A stretch of DNA of 49,146 bases from Armatimonadetes bacterium CG06_land_8_20_14_3_00_66_21 (GTDB lineage: Bacteria > Armatimonadota > Abditibacteriia > CG2-30-66-41), in the NCBI GenBank assembly GCA_002779825.1, contig PEVN01000188.1, forward strand, positions 1 through 49,146, given 5' to 3'. The position numbers and the translations under genes were made by a program. The notes under the pieces are model-generated. The model saw nothing but the letters and a program-made list of their open reading frames with translations, had not been told where the DNA came from and ran no database searches. Below are positions 1-9,434 of this stretch, piece after piece (position 1 is the first letter of the stretch; every line of letters begins with the position of its first letter).

Positions 1-42
1 AGACGGGAGTGAGGTATACTCCCAGCAAGGAGGGCTCGCGCG

Positions 43-810
43 ATGAACAGAGCAGCCGTTGTCGTCGGTGTGTTTGCCGGCCTGGTGGCCGGTGCTTCGC
101 GGCTTGCAGGGGCGGAAGAGGGGGACCGCGCCAGACTCATCACGGTCACCAGTACCGGCGAGGTCCGGGTCAAGCCTGACGTGGCGCGCGTGCTGCTCAG
201 CGTGGCGGGCCAGGCTTCTTCGGTGACGGAGGCGCAGGCGGCGCATGACAAGCTGCTTGCCGAGCTGAAGGAGAAGCTGACAGCGAAGCTCGGCGACAAG
301 GGCAGCGTCGAGGTTGCGGCACTGGACATTCGTCCGGTGCAGACCAACTACGCCGGCACCAGCGCGAGCCCGTCCACCGTCGGGTACCGCGTCACCAGTC
401 AGGTGGACGTGGTGACGGACCTGACCCAACTCAGCACGGCCCGGCTTGCCGAGCTGGCGCAAGTCGCCCTCGATGCTGGCGCGACGCTTCGGACGGTGCC
501 GAACGTCAACTCGTACGGCCGGTACAGCGGCCAGCAAGGTCCTTCCTTCGTCCTCTTCGAGCTGAAGGACCCCAGCAAGCACAAGCTCGAAGCGCTCCGA
601 CGCGCGGTGCAGGAGGCGGCACCGAAAGCGAAGACCGTCGCGGAAGCGCTGGGTGCGAAGCTGGGCAAAGTGCAATCGGTGCAGATCGGCGCCGAGCGCG
701 TCTACACCTCGCGACAGCCGTACTCCGAAGCCGACGCCGCCTCGGCCGACCAGTGGACCGACGTGGTTGTCGCCAGCACTGCGACCGTGAACTACGCGGC
801 GGAATTCTGA
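43..810 (+). CDS. Secreted SIMPL (DUF541) domain protein
   Basis: This is a probable exported 255-residue SIMPL-domain protein. Residues 1-24 look like a signal peptide with a basic start, a hydrophobic core and small residues before EEGD. The mature part opens with ITVTSTGEVRVKPDVARV (about 32-49), the first strand and V-x-P-D element typical of SIMPL/DUF541 proteins. It continues with VGYRVTSQVDVV and closes with the strand VVVASTATVNY. E. coli YggE belongs to the same family, whose biochemical role is unsettled (stress and envelope links are reported), so no reaction is assigned. The start is supported by AAGGAGGG eight bases upstream. It is the first of three same-strand genes for exported proteins, with 80 bp before the next start. 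Confidence 0.85.
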   Translation: MNRAAVVVGVFAGLVAGASRLAGAEEGDRARLITVTSTGEVRVKPDVARVLLSVAGQASSVTEAQAAHDKLLAELKEKLTAKLGDKGSVEVAALDIRPVQTNYAGTSASPSTVGYRVTSQVDVVTDLTQLSTARLAELAQVALDAGATLRTVPNVNSYGRYSGQQGPSFVLFELKDPSKHKLEALRRAVQEAAPKAKTVAEALGAKLGKVQSVQIGAERVYTSRQPYSEADAASADQWTDVVVASTATVNYAAEF

Positions 811-890
811 GGTCCGACCGTAAGGCCTCATCCCACCCCGCGCGAAGCGACGGGAGGCGCCGGACTCGTTCTGGACAGGAGGCGTCACAG

Positions 891-3143
891 ATGAACGTTA
901 CGGTCTCGAGAGCCAAGCCAGCGAACTGCGGTCTGCTTCTCCTCGGGTTGCTGTGCGCGTCGGCCAGCGCACAGCCCCCGCCGGAGCCGAAGCCGGTCCT
1001 CCAGCCGCGAGTCGCCTGGCAGGACCGACCGCTGGGGCAGGTCCGGTCGCCGCTGGTGTGCGATGTCGACGGGGACGGCCGCGAGGAGCTGGTGGTTGGG
1101 ACGCTGGCCGGCGAGATCGCCGTTCTCGCCAGTGGGCGGGTCACGCGGCGGCTGCGTCCGGGAGTGGCCTTCGTCGTCGGGCTGGAGGCGGCCGATCTGG
1201 ACGGGGATGGCGCCATGGACTTTCTGGTTGTACAGGGGTCCGAGCTGTGCGCCGTGTCCCTGGACGGCACTGTTCGGTGGCGCACGAAACCTGCGGAGGG
1301 CGCCAACCCGCCGTCCCTGGCCCGGGTGCGCGTCGCTGACCTCGACGGGAACGGCGCCATGGAGGTTGTGACGGCGGGCGATCGGGTGACGTGCTGGGAC
1401 GCACAGGGCGCCACGCGCTGGGTCGCCAAGGCCGAGGTCAAGGCGACGACGCTCGAACTGGCCGACCTCGACGGCGACGGGAAGACGGAGATCGTGGTGT
1501 CGAGTCCACTCACCGTCCTCTCATGCGACGGGCGCGTCCTGTGGTCGAAGCCCACGGAGGCCAGGTATGTCCCCTACTCGGTGGCCGATGTCAACGGGGA
1601 CGGCCGCGCGGAGATCATCGTCGGATCGCGGGACAAGATCGAGGTGTTCGACGCGAAGGGAAGCTCCATGTGGTCCGCCCCGACAACCGTGAGCGCAGAC
1701 CGCGTCGCCGCCAGCCCTGCTGGAGGAGGGCAGCCGGCGGTCATCGCGGCCGGCACGGCGAACTACCGCGGTGGTCTGGAGACGTGGGACGGCTCGGGCG
1801 CGCCGCTCGGCAAGATCGCCACGGGCGCGGGCGTGAGCTGTCTGGACTTCCTCGACCTGGACGGCGACGGCGCCCGCGAGTTGGTATATGGCACCGGCCC
1901 CATGGAGCCGTTCCTCACTGTGGCGAAACCGACCGGCGAGACCCTCTGGCGGAACTACGTTGGGACCCGAACGTATCTCACGCTCGCCGCGAACCTCCGC
2001 GGGGACGGCCGGAAGGAGCTGCTCGCCTTCGCTGACGATCTCTACGCCTTCGACGGCAGCAACGGGGACCTCCTGTGGCGGCATCCGTGCGGTTGTCAGA
2101 CGCACGTCGCCGCTACGGGCGCGACGGGCGACCGCACCGGCACCGTGTATGCGGGAGCCGCCACGCTGAAGCGCTACGACCTCGCGGGCAAGCTGCTGTG
2201 GGAGTCCGACGTGCCCACAGTCAACGACCTGGTCCTCGTCCGACTCGAGGAGGGGGAAGAGCCAGGGGTCGTGGTGGGGTGCGAAGACAACGTGCTCCTG
2301 GCAATGCGGGCCGACGGCAGCCTCCTTTGGCAACAGGAGACTGGATGGATGAACGTGCGGGTGGCCGCCGCGCAGTTGGACGACGATGAGGCGCAGGAAG
2401 TAGTGGCGACGGACGGCGCCATGTACTACGCCTTCGACAGCGACGGCCGGAAGCTCTGGGAAGGTCGGCTGAATCTCGACGGCCGGCTCTGCCTCGTCAC
2501 CAATCTAAGCGTCGGCAAGCTCAGCGGCGGGAAGCAGGACCTGGTGTTCCTGTGGTACCGCCAGGGGCTGGCCGTGCTCAGCCAGCGCGGCGCGCTGCTG
2601 TGGCACGCGCAGACCGACGGGGAACCGCGGGAGGTTCAGGTGCGGTGCGCCAAGGAGGGCAGCCCCGGCGAGCTGTTCGCCGTCCTGGAAGACCGCGTGA
2701 ACGCCTACGGCCCGGACGGGACGCTCCTGCGCGCGCTCGATCACGTCGCGAAACGGCGGGACCGTCCGAGCTATGTGCGGGGTACCGGACTGCTCTTCCA
2801 CGATCTCGACGGCGTGGGTGGCGAAGAGGCGATCCTCGGCCTCGGGTGCCTGGAGGCGCTGTCCCCCGACGGGGGGCGAGTCTGGCCGAACGCCTGTCGG
2901 TGTGGCCCCACCGCCCTGAAGATGGGGGACCTGGATGGAACCGGGCGACGGGAGATCGTCGCGGCGACCCGCGGCATCGCCGTCTGCGAGGCGAAGGGCG
3001 ACCTGTTGTGCACGTGGCCGGACGCCCTGGCCGTGAACTCCTTCGACGTGGCCGACCTCGATGGGGACGGCAGCGATGAGGTGGTGGTCGGAGGTTCCGG
3101 CGCGGTGGTGCTGACGTTCAGCAGGAAGCGAGGAGGTCAGTGA
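891..3143 (+). CDS. Secreted FG-GAP/VCBS-repeat beta-propeller protein
   Basis: A 750-residue exported protein built from FG-GAP/VCBS-type repeats. I place the start at the ATG at 891, although the frame is open 46 codons further upstream, because GGAGG lies eight bases before it and it is followed at once by a signal peptide (residues 1-28, ending ASASAQ). At least ten repeats carry a D-x-D/N-G-D-G calcium-binding-like loop followed by a short hydrophobic strand, for example DVDGDGREELVVGT, DLDGDGKTEIVVSS, DVNGDGRAEIIVGS and DLDGDGSDEVVVGG at the C terminus. Such propellers are extracellular binding or scaffold modules; the ligand is unknown. It ends one base before the next start, so it is probably co-transcribed with the TPR gene. 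Confidence 0.88.
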   Translation: MNVTVSRAKPANCGLLLLGLLCASASAQPPPEPKPVLQPRVAWQDRPLGQVRSPLVCDVDGDGREELVVGTLAGEIAVLASGRVTRRLRPGVAFVVGLEAADLDGDGAMDFLVVQGSELCAVSLDGTVRWRTKPAEGANPPSLARVRVADLDGNGAMEVVTAGDRVTCWDAQGATRWVAKAEVKATTLELADLDGDGKTEIVVSSPLTVLSCDGRVLWSKPTEARYVPYSVADVNGDGRAEIIVGSRDKIEVFDAKGSSMWSAPTTVSADRVAASPAGGGQPAVIAAGTANYRGGLETWDGSGAPLGKIATGAGVSCLDFLDLDGDGARELVYGTGPMEPFLTVAKPTGETLWRNYVGTRTYLTLAANLRGDGRKELLAFADDLYAFDGSNGDLLWRHPCGCQTHVAATGATGDRTGTVYAGAATLKRYDLAGKLLWESDVPTVNDLVLVRLEEGEEPGVVVGCEDNVLLAMRADGSLLWQQETGWMNVRVAAAQLDDDEAQEVVATDGAMYYAFDSDGRKLWEGRLNLDGRLCLVTNLSVGKLSGGKQDLVFLWYRQGLAVLSQRGALLWHAQTDGEPREVQVRCAKEGSPGELFAVLEDRVNAYGPDGTLLRALDHVAKRRDRPSYVRGTGLLFHDLDGVGGEEAILGLGCLEALSPDGGRVWPNACRCGPTALKMGDLDGTGRREIVAATRGIAVCEAKGDLLCTWPDALAVNSFDVADLDGDGSDEVVVGGSGAVVLTFSRKRGGQ

Positions 3144-3144
3144 C

Positions 3145-6099
3145 ATGAAGGCGACGACACGGATGGCTGTGCTCCTGCTACTGGGCACGGTGGCTCGACC
3201 CGCCGGCGCCGAAGACGCCCTGTCCCATTTTCTCAAGGGCGAGGCGCTGTACCAGGAGCGCAAGTTCAGCGAGGCAGTTGGCGAGTTCGAACAGGCGCTG
3301 AAGTTGGACGCCAAGCTCAAGCCCGCCCACTACTACCTCGCCACGATCTACAAGCAGCAACGGAAGTACCCCGACGCCGTAGAGCACTACGCGAAGTTCG
3401 TCGAGTTGGCGCGCTCCGACGAGCCGGCGGAGCGACAGCCCATCCGCGAGGCGCTAGCCGAGATGGTCAACCTCCAGTACGAGCTGCAGCAATACAAGGA
3501 AGCCTACGAGGCAGCCGACAAGCTGCTCAAGCTGGCGGGAAGCCTCGCCCCCGCCCGGGTTGACCTGATGGAGCTGGCGGCGAAGGCGGGGAGGCTTGGC
3601 GAGGTCACCCGGGAGCTGGAGCAGGCGCTCGAGCGCGACCCGACTCAAGCGGACAACTACACCCGGCTTCTGCGCGCACACGAGGTCGCGGGCCGCAAAG
3701 CCGACGCCCTCGCCCTCCTTCGGCGGGCGGTGGAGAACTGTCCCCGGGACAGCGGCCTGCAGCGGTCCCTCGCCAGCGCCTACCGAGAGCGGAAGCAGTT
3801 TGACGAAGCCGAGCAGGCGTACCGTGCCGCCATCGCCGCGCTTCCCGATTTCTACGGCAACTACGAAGCGCTGGCGTCGATGCTGGTCGAGTGCGGCCGC
3901 GAGAAGGAGGCGCTCGAGCCTCTCGACAAGGCGATGGAATTGACGCGGCAGCGACTCCACGGCGATTCCGTGTTCGAGCGGCTCGGGAGACTCCGGACGC
4001 AGGCGCGGGCAAAGGTGTTCGGCCCGGACGACGTGCTGCGGGACGTTTTGGCGAAGGTGAACGCCTCGCCGAAGGACCCGGCCGCGCACCGGGGATACGC
4101 CTCGGCGCTGGAGCAGACCGGCCGATACGACAAGGCACTCGACGAGTACCTGACAGCCGTCGCTCTCGACAACGAGTGGCGGGAGCTGAACGCCTTCGAG
4201 ACCCGGATGCGAGCGCTGAAGCGCTCCGACGACGTAGCGCGCATTCTGCTGGCAAAGACACTCCGCCTGGAGAAGACCGACGAGTGGGAATCGCGCCTCG
4301 CCCGGGATCGGTTCCTGGGCGACCTGACGGCCAAACGGCTGGACCCGACTGCCACTGCTGTGCTGGACGCGCAGCTCAGAGAACACCCCGACTGTGTGGG
4401 TCTGCACGTTCTGCGGGAGCAGGTCTACCAGCGGGTCGAAAACAACCTGCCGGCGGCACTCGAGGAGCGGCGCAAGATTCTCGAACTGGCCCCGGAGAAC
4501 CAATCAGGCTACCTCGGCTTGGGCGACCTGCTCACGGCGGCGGGGAAGCGCGAAGAAGCCCTCGCGGCCTATGAGAAGTGCCGCGAGCTGGGCAACACCA
4601 CCTCGGTGCCGCTGGCGCGCATGGGCGACCTGCATCGCGAGCTGGGGCAGCCGGATAAAGCACTGGAATGCTACGAAGCCGCCTTGAAGCTCCCGGTCGC
4701 CCCGAACCAGCAGTCGGAGCTCTGGCTGCAGGTGATCGCGCTCTCCGAGCAACTCGGCAAGACCGAAGCGTTGCGCGCCCGGATGGACGAATGGACCGGC
4801 AAGGAGCCCGGACAGGCGACGGCGTGGCGTATCCGCGGGCAGTTCCTCTGGAAGCAGGGCGAACGCGAAGCGGCGCAGGCGTCGTTCGACAAAGCGCTGG
4901 AGGTCGCTGGCAAGGAGGTGTCCGTGGCGCGGGAGCTCGCGCGCTTCTACCTCGCTCAAGCCGACGAAGGCCGTGCCGAGGCTGCGCTGCTGGCCGGCAT
5001 GAAGGCCAACCCCAGGAGCTTCGACCTCCACCGCGAAGCGTTCGACTTCTACCGTGACCGTCAGCTCTACGATCGGGCCATTGACGTGGGCAAGCTGCTG
5101 CTGGCGACCCTCGACGGCCGAGACCGCGCCTCGTGGGACTACCAGCTCCGCCTCTGCTTCACGAAGGCGGGGCGCGACCGGGACGCCGTCGAGTACTTCG
5201 AGCAACGCCTCAAGGCAGATCCCACTGACCAAAGCGCTCGCCAGATGCGCGCACTTGCGATGCACTCGTCCAGCCGCCCGGCTTCGCCTGCTCCGGCGCC
5301 GGCTCCCGCCCTGGTCGGCCCAGGCGCTGCCGCCGGCGTCAAGCTGGCCGTCTTCGACCGAACGCTACTGGAAGCAGACTCCGGCGCGGAGGCAGCCGGC
5401 TTCACGGCACGCCAACACCGCGACTTCCGCGTTCGCCTGTCAGCCGAGGAGCCACTGAAGGGATCGCTGTCCGTGAGCGGGATGCGCTTCGGCTCCACCT
5501 CGCCGCCGGCGCGCCTCTCGACAGCCGGTCCGGAGGGCGCCGCAGCCTCGTGGGAGGCCGCCACTATCGAGACCGGGCACGGAAAGCTCGGCACGCTCTT
5601 CTCGGCGCAGACGCCGACGACCGTCGGCCCGTGCCCGGTGGAGGGGCTGTACGTGAAGCGCCGGCTGGAGCCCCTCGGCGGCCAGCGCTACCGCTGCGAG
5701 GTGAACGTGCGCTGCCCGCAGCCGGTCGCGATCCGGGTGACCGAGTCGCCGGGCACAGTGATCGAGAGCGACAGCGCGCAGCCGGCGGGAGTCGCCACCG
5801 GCTCCGGCTTCCTCCTCGGCCAGGTCGCCCTCCCGCCCAGACTCCTCGACTGCACCGACGAGCGGACGTTTGCCTTCGTGCTGCACAGCAAGACGAAGCC
5901 GCTTCTGCCGCAGGTCGACCTGAGCCGTCAGGTGCAGACCGACCCCATTGTCTTGAGCGCGCCCGGCGGCGGCTTCGCTTTGTTGGTGAACGAAGTGACG
6001 GTGCGGTTGAGCCACGTGCCCCGGATCGCACAGCAGGACCTCGCGGCCAGCGAGATCTGGCACCTGACCGTGCCGGCAGGGACGCCGACAGGCGACTAA
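3145..6099 (+). CDS. Exported TPR-repeat protein with unique C-terminal domain
   Basis: A 984-residue protein with a signal peptide (1-22) and a long superhelix of tetratricopeptide repeats (about 27-700). The repeats are recognisable from recurring patterns such as KPAHYYLATIYKQQRKYPDA and GYLGLGDLLTAAGKREEALA. A Pro/Ala linker (about 706-728, with PAPAPAPA) leads to a strand-rich C-terminal domain of about 250 residues that I do not recognise. TPR arrays mediate protein-protein contacts, so an envelope scaffold is the natural reading. The start codon is preceded by GAGGAGG with eight-base spacing and lies one base after the stop of the FG-GAP gene, which implies translational coupling. No catalytic motif is visible. 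Confidence 0.88.
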   Translation: MKATTRMAVLLLLGTVARPAGAEDALSHFLKGEALYQERKFSEAVGEFEQALKLDAKLKPAHYYLATIYKQQRKYPDAVEHYAKFVELARSDEPAERQPIREALAEMVNLQYELQQYKEAYEAADKLLKLAGSLAPARVDLMELAAKAGRLGEVTRELEQALERDPTQADNYTRLLRAHEVAGRKADALALLRRAVENCPRDSGLQRSLASAYRERKQFDEAEQAYRAAIAALPDFYGNYEALASMLVECGREKEALEPLDKAMELTRQRLHGDSVFERLGRLRTQARAKVFGPDDVLRDVLAKVNASPKDPAAHRGYASALEQTGRYDKALDEYLTAVALDNEWRELNAFETRMRALKRSDDVARILLAKTLRLEKTDEWESRLARDRFLGDLTAKRLDPTATAVLDAQLREHPDCVGLHVLREQVYQRVENNLPAALEERRKILELAPENQSGYLGLGDLLTAAGKREEALAAYEKCRELGNTTSVPLARMGDLHRELGQPDKALECYEAALKLPVAPNQQSELWLQVIALSEQLGKTEALRARMDEWTGKEPGQATAWRIRGQFLWKQGEREAAQASFDKALEVAGKEVSVARELARFYLAQADEGRAEAALLAGMKANPRSFDLHREAFDFYRDRQLYDRAIDVGKLLLATLDGRDRASWDYQLRLCFTKAGRDRDAVEYFEQRLKADPTDQSARQMRALAMHSSSRPASPAPAPAPALVGPGAAAGVKLAVFDRTLLEADSGAEAAGFTARQHRDFRVRLSAEEPLKGSLSVSGMRFGSTSPPARLSTAGPEGAAASWEAATIETGHGKLGTLFSAQTPTTVGPCPVEGLYVKRRLEPLGGQRYRCEVNVRCPQPVAIRVTESPGTVIESDSAQPAGVATGSGFLLGQVALPPRLLDCTDERTFAFVLHSKTKPLLPQVDLSRQVQTDPIVLSAPGGGFALLVNEVTVRLSHVPRIAQQDLAASEIWHLTVPAGTPTGD

Positions 6100-6165
6100 G
6101 GCGCAGCCGACGTCTGCGCCTCGCCGAGCGGGTGTGGGGGAGACGTGTCCCCATCGGCGGAAGAC

Positions 6166-6252
6166 CGTACAGCCGGGCAGCTCGCCCGCTCCATCCGCGG
6201 CGTGTCTTGCTGCCGGGGAGGAGCTGGAGCGGGCAAGCTGCCCCGCTGTACG
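6166..6252. repeat. Intergenic inverted repeat, 27-bp arms
   Basis: Two 27-bp arms (6166-6192 and 6226-6252) are inverted copies with two mismatches, separated by 33 bp. The arms begin CGTACAGCCGGGCAG on one side and read the same inward on the other. The structure lies between the stop of the TPR gene and the ribosome-binding site of the HEAT-repeat gene. There is no T-run, so it is not a standard intrinsic terminator. It may be a REP/MITE-like element; no second copy is seen in this window. Confidence 0.7.
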
Positions 6253-6274
6253 TTGTCTTCATGGGAGGCTTTCC

Positions 6275-7207
6275 ATGGCAAGCAAGTATGTGATGTGCGC
6301 CACAGTCTGCACGCTGGTGTTGGCACCAGCGTGGCCGGAGGATGCCTCGGGCGCGAGGCTCCAGCAGCTCTGGACCAAGCTCGACGCGCTTTGGAAGGAG
6401 CGGGATGACCTAGCGTGGCGGCGCTGGCAGGCACTGAGCGACCTGGAGAAGGCGCGGATCATCGTGAAGCACCAGCGCCAAGGGGGGCCCACGAAGGAAG
6501 AGCTGGCGGCCCTCACTGAAGAGAAAGCGCCCAGCATTCTGGCTGAGTTCACCAAGAAGGGAACCGACGGGGAGCGCCAACTGCGCGGCTTCGCCTCCTA
6601 CACGATCCGATCCGAGGAAAGCCGAGCCTACCAGGGGAGGCGCCGAGCCATCGATGAAGAGATCGTCGCCCTTGGCGAGGAAGCCGTCCCCGGTCTCATC
6701 GACGAGATGGTGCGGGAAGGCACGCACAGGTTTGTGGCGAGGGAGGCGCTGTCAAGGATCAGCCCGGTCGCGGTTCCCGCTCTGCTTGAGGCCTGCGAGA
6801 AACAGCAGGACAAGCCCTGGTGCGCCGAGCTGATGGAAGCGTTGGCAGCTACCAAGGACTCCCGAGCGCGAGAGGCGCTTTTGAGGGGACTTGAGCACCG
6901 GTGGGCACGTGTCCGCTCGGCGGCACTGAGCGGGTTGCTGGGGATCGGCACCGCCACGCAGGAGATGTGCCTCCGGTTCCTTGCCGAGGAAGACCGTGAT
7001 AGCCGAAGCGTTGCCATCCGCGGATTGGGCGAGATCGGCGATGTCGACGCGGTTCCGGCTCTCATGGAGGTTGCGCGCACGGACCCGGCACGAGGCAAAG
7101 GCGACTTCCTCCCGCTGCGAAAGGCAGCCTACGACGCGCTGAAGAAGATCGCGGAGCGGACAGGCGCGAAGATCGAACTGCCGCCGGAGGAAGTGTTGCG
7201 GCGGTGA
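6275..7207 (+). CDS. Exported HEAT-like repeat protein
   Basis: A 310-residue protein whose C-terminal two thirds (about 125-300) consist of HEAT/PBS-lyase-like helical repeats. Examples are DSRAREALLRGLEHRWARVR and SRSVAIRGLGEIGDVDAVPA. The N terminus (1-21) resembles a signal peptide, followed by a charged helical segment that may be coiled coil (about 25-95). The frame is open for 47 codons upstream, but I choose the ATG at 6275 because GGGAGG lies six bases before it and the signal-like segment begins there. HEAT repeats in bacteria usually mediate protein contacts; the partner is unknown. It begins a same-strand run of envelope genes extending to 14282. Confidence 0.8.
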   Translation: MASKYVMCATVCTLVLAPAWPEDASGARLQQLWTKLDALWKERDDLAWRRWQALSDLEKARIIVKHQRQGGPTKEELAALTEEKAPSILAEFTKKGTDGERQLRGFASYTIRSEESRAYQGRRRAIDEEIVALGEEAVPGLIDEMVREGTHRFVAREALSRISPVAVPALLEACEKQQDKPWCAELMEALAATKDSRAREALLRGLEHRWARVRSAALSGLLGIGTATQEMCLRFLAEEDRDSRSVAIRGLGEIGDVDAVPALMEVARTDPARGKGDFLPLRKAAYDALKKIAERTGAKIELPPEEVLRR

Positions 7208-7277
7208 CGAGGGCTGGCTCTGAGAACCCCTGTCCGCGGTGGAGTACATGCCGAGCCAGTGTCCGCAAGACAGCGCC

Positions 7278-7637
7278 ATGAAGAAGACCCAGTTGATGAT
7301 GGCTGCCCTCTTGGCGGTTGCCTCCCTGAGCACTGCCGTGCTGAGTGTCCAGTACTACCGGCAGCTCTTCCCGCTATTCGTGACTGTCTCCGCCGACGTT
7401 CCAGAGGATCCTGACGAAGCCGCGCGGTGGTGGCGGGAGTACCGCTGGCATCGTTGGCAGGATTGGCTGCTCGTCTGTGGAACGCAGTGGGGCTGTCTGA
7501 TGGTGCTGTGGCTGCGACTGCTGCTGTCGCGCTTCTTGGTCTCGCGCCGTTCCGTTCGCCTCACTGCGAACGGTGTCGCAGGCTTGGCTTGGCTTGTGTG
7601 GCTGCTAACATGCGGCGCTGCAGCCAGGTGGGTGTAG
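7278..7637 (+). CDS. Small membrane protein of unknown function
   Basis: A 119-residue protein with three hydrophobic segments: about 5-26, 62-87 (rich in Trp and Leu) and 94-116. The loop between the first two is acidic (VPEDPDEAAR) and then Trp/Arg-rich. I know no family for it. The ATG at 7278 is preferred over the upstream in-frame ATG at 7239 because it is followed by the KKTQ-hydrophobic pattern of a membrane-inserted N terminus; the ribosome-binding site is weak in either case. It lies between the HEAT-repeat gene and a membrane spermidine-synthase-like gene, in the same direction. Confidence 0.6.
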   Translation: MKKTQLMMAALLAVASLSTAVLSVQYYRQLFPLFVTVSADVPEDPDEAARWWREYRWHRWQDWLLVCGTQWGCLMVLWLRLLLSRFLVSRRSVRLTANGVAGLAWLVWLLTCGAAARWV

Positions 7638-7672
7638 CTGCCCGGGCGCCCACGAAGTGGGGGCGTGGACTG

Positions 7673-9352
7673 ATGATGGACAGAAACGCTCAACCACCTT
7701 CAGCCATCCAGAGAACCCCGCGGCGAGGACGCTACCTCCACCTCGTCGCCTTCGCCTCTGGTGCCGCCGTGATGGCGCTGGAGCTTCTCGGCACGCGCCT
7801 CCTCGCGCCGGTTTGCGGGATGAGCATTCACGTGTGGGCGGCGATGATCACGGTAACGTTGGCGTCGGTGGCCGTCGGATACGCACACGGTGGCAAGGCG
7901 GCAGACGAGGCGGGGGACGCGCGGCCGTTGGGGCATCTTCTGCTGGCGGCAGGGATCAGCACGGGAGTCCTGGCCGCGTGTGCCCAACCGGTGCTTCGAC
8001 TGCTGGCGCCCCTCGACTTGCGGCTCGCCGCGCTGCTGGGATCGCTGGTGCTGTTCGGGTTCCCGTTGGCGTGCCTCGGGGCGGCGATGCCGTTCTGCGT
8101 GAAGCTGGCAGCGCCGGGTGGGGAGCGCGTCGGCAGGACGGTGGGCAGCCTCTACCTGGCGTCGACCGTCGGGAGCTGCGTGGGGACGTTGGCGGCCGGG
8201 TTTGTGCTGATCCCCGGTGTCGGGATGTCCGCGTCACTCGTCGCGACTGCGGTCGGTCTGACAGCGATTGGGGTGAGTGCGTGCCTGGAGAAGCGGCGGC
8301 TCAAGGCAGTCGCGGTAACCGCGATCCTGGTAGCGGGCAGTGCCCTGGTTGCCCCTGCCGCACTGCGCGGCAGAGAGAAGCAGAGAGGCGCGTCGTGCAT
8401 GGACCAGCGGAAGCAGCTCAGCCTTGCCCTGCCGATGTACGCGAGCGACTCGGATGAACCGCACCCCGAACCGGGGTCGGCCGGCTCAACCGTCGCCGAG
8501 GCGAGCACCTCCCGCAGAGTGTTCCGACGAGAGAGCCTCGCAGGGAGGGTGGAGGTGTGGACGTCTGGGTTCCAGCGGCTGCTGCTGGTAGACGGCATGC
8601 TCCAGACCGCGATGCCCGTTCGCCTGGCGAGCATCGGCGCAAGGCCTCACTTGCTCCCGGAGAAGTACTGGCTCGAACTGCTGCCTCACTTCCGTCCCCG
8701 CGCAAGGACGGCCCTTCTCATCGGCCTCGGCGGCGGCCTGCTGCCACGCGTGCTCGACCGGTACGGGATCGAGACTCGCGCCGTCGAGATCGCCCCGACG
8801 ATCGCACAGGTGGCGCGCGAGCATTTCGGCTACTTCGGGCGGGTGACGGTCGCCGACGGCCGTCGCTTCCTGCGCGACACGAAGGAGAAGTACGACTTCG
8901 TCATCCTGGACGCCTTCACCGGCGATTCGCCTCCCTCGCACCTGCTGACCCGGGAGGCGTTCCGTGAGGCAAAGCGGGTCCTCAACCCGAACGGCGTCCT
9001 CGCGATCAACGTGATAGAGGTCCCCGCGAACGGGCAAGTCCTGGCTACACTCGACGCAACACTCCGGGATGTGTTCGTGCGCAGAGTCACCTACGGAACC
9101 GATGCCCCGGGGAATGCCCAGATGGTCACCCTCTTCGCGACAGACGGCGAACTGGTCCCGGAGCCAATCCCGCACGGCCCGGCCTCGCAAGCAAACGCCC
9201 GGGAACTGACGCGTGCACAATCGTTCGTGATCGGGACTACAGCAGGCGCGAGCGGGCGCGTCCTGCTTGATGATCGCAGTCCCTTCGAGGTGCTCTACGC
9301 GCCAGCCGCCATCGAATGGCGGAAGCGGACTGGGGATCTGCTGGCGTTCTGA
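7673..9352 (+). CDS. Membrane-fused spermidine-synthase-like protein carrying an H-X9-DG fragment
   Basis: A 559-residue protein with a polytopic N-terminal half (about 20-235, several membrane segments, opening with GAAVMALELLGTRLLAPVCG) and a C-terminal Rossmann methyltransferase-fold domain of the spermidine synthase type. The nucleotide-binding loop is ALLIGLGGGLLPRVL (from about 347), followed by AVEIAPTIAQVA and FVILDAFTGDSPPSHLLT. Such fusions are widespread, but whether they make polyamines is usually unproven. The start is one of two adjacent ATGs (7673/7676) just before a basic stretch and the first membrane segment. Residues about 241-263 include KQLSLALPMYASDSDE, which matches the N-terminal core of the H-X9-DG proteins encoded at 11300 and 12164 and is foreign to this family. 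Confidence 0.82.
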   Translation: MMDRNAQPPSAIQRTPRRGRYLHLVAFASGAAVMALELLGTRLLAPVCGMSIHVWAAMITVTLASVAVGYAHGGKAADEAGDARPLGHLLLAAGISTGVLAACAQPVLRLLAPLDLRLAALLGSLVLFGFPLACLGAAMPFCVKLAAPGGERVGRTVGSLYLASTVGSCVGTLAAGFVLIPGVGMSASLVATAVGLTAIGVSACLEKRRLKAVAVTAILVAGSALVAPAALRGREKQRGASCMDQRKQLSLALPMYASDSDEPHPEPGSAGSTVAEASTSRRVFRRESLAGRVEVWTSGFQRLLLVDGMLQTAMPVRLASIGARPHLLPEKYWLELLPHFRPRARTALLIGLGGGLLPRVLDRYGIETRAVEIAPTIAQVAREHFGYFGRVTVADGRRFLRDTKEKYDFVILDAFTGDSPPSHLLTREAFREAKRVLNPNGVLAINVIEVPANGQVLATLDATLRDVFVRRVTYGTDAPGNAQMVTLFATDGELVPEPIPHGPASQANARELTRAQSFVIGTTAGASGRVLLDDRSPFEVLYAPAAIEWRKRTGDLLAF

Positions 9353-9434
9353 GCGACTCAACCAAGACTCGCGTCCAGGTCGCTCGTTATGACAGACGAT
9401 GGAACGACGTTGTCAGACCCGTGGAGGGTGACCC

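Noticed and set aside
753..890. 46-codon N-terminal extension of the FG-GAP protein
   Set aside because: It overlaps the SIMPL gene, is Arg-rich and has no ribosome-binding site, whereas the ATG at 891 has GGAGG and begins a signal peptide.
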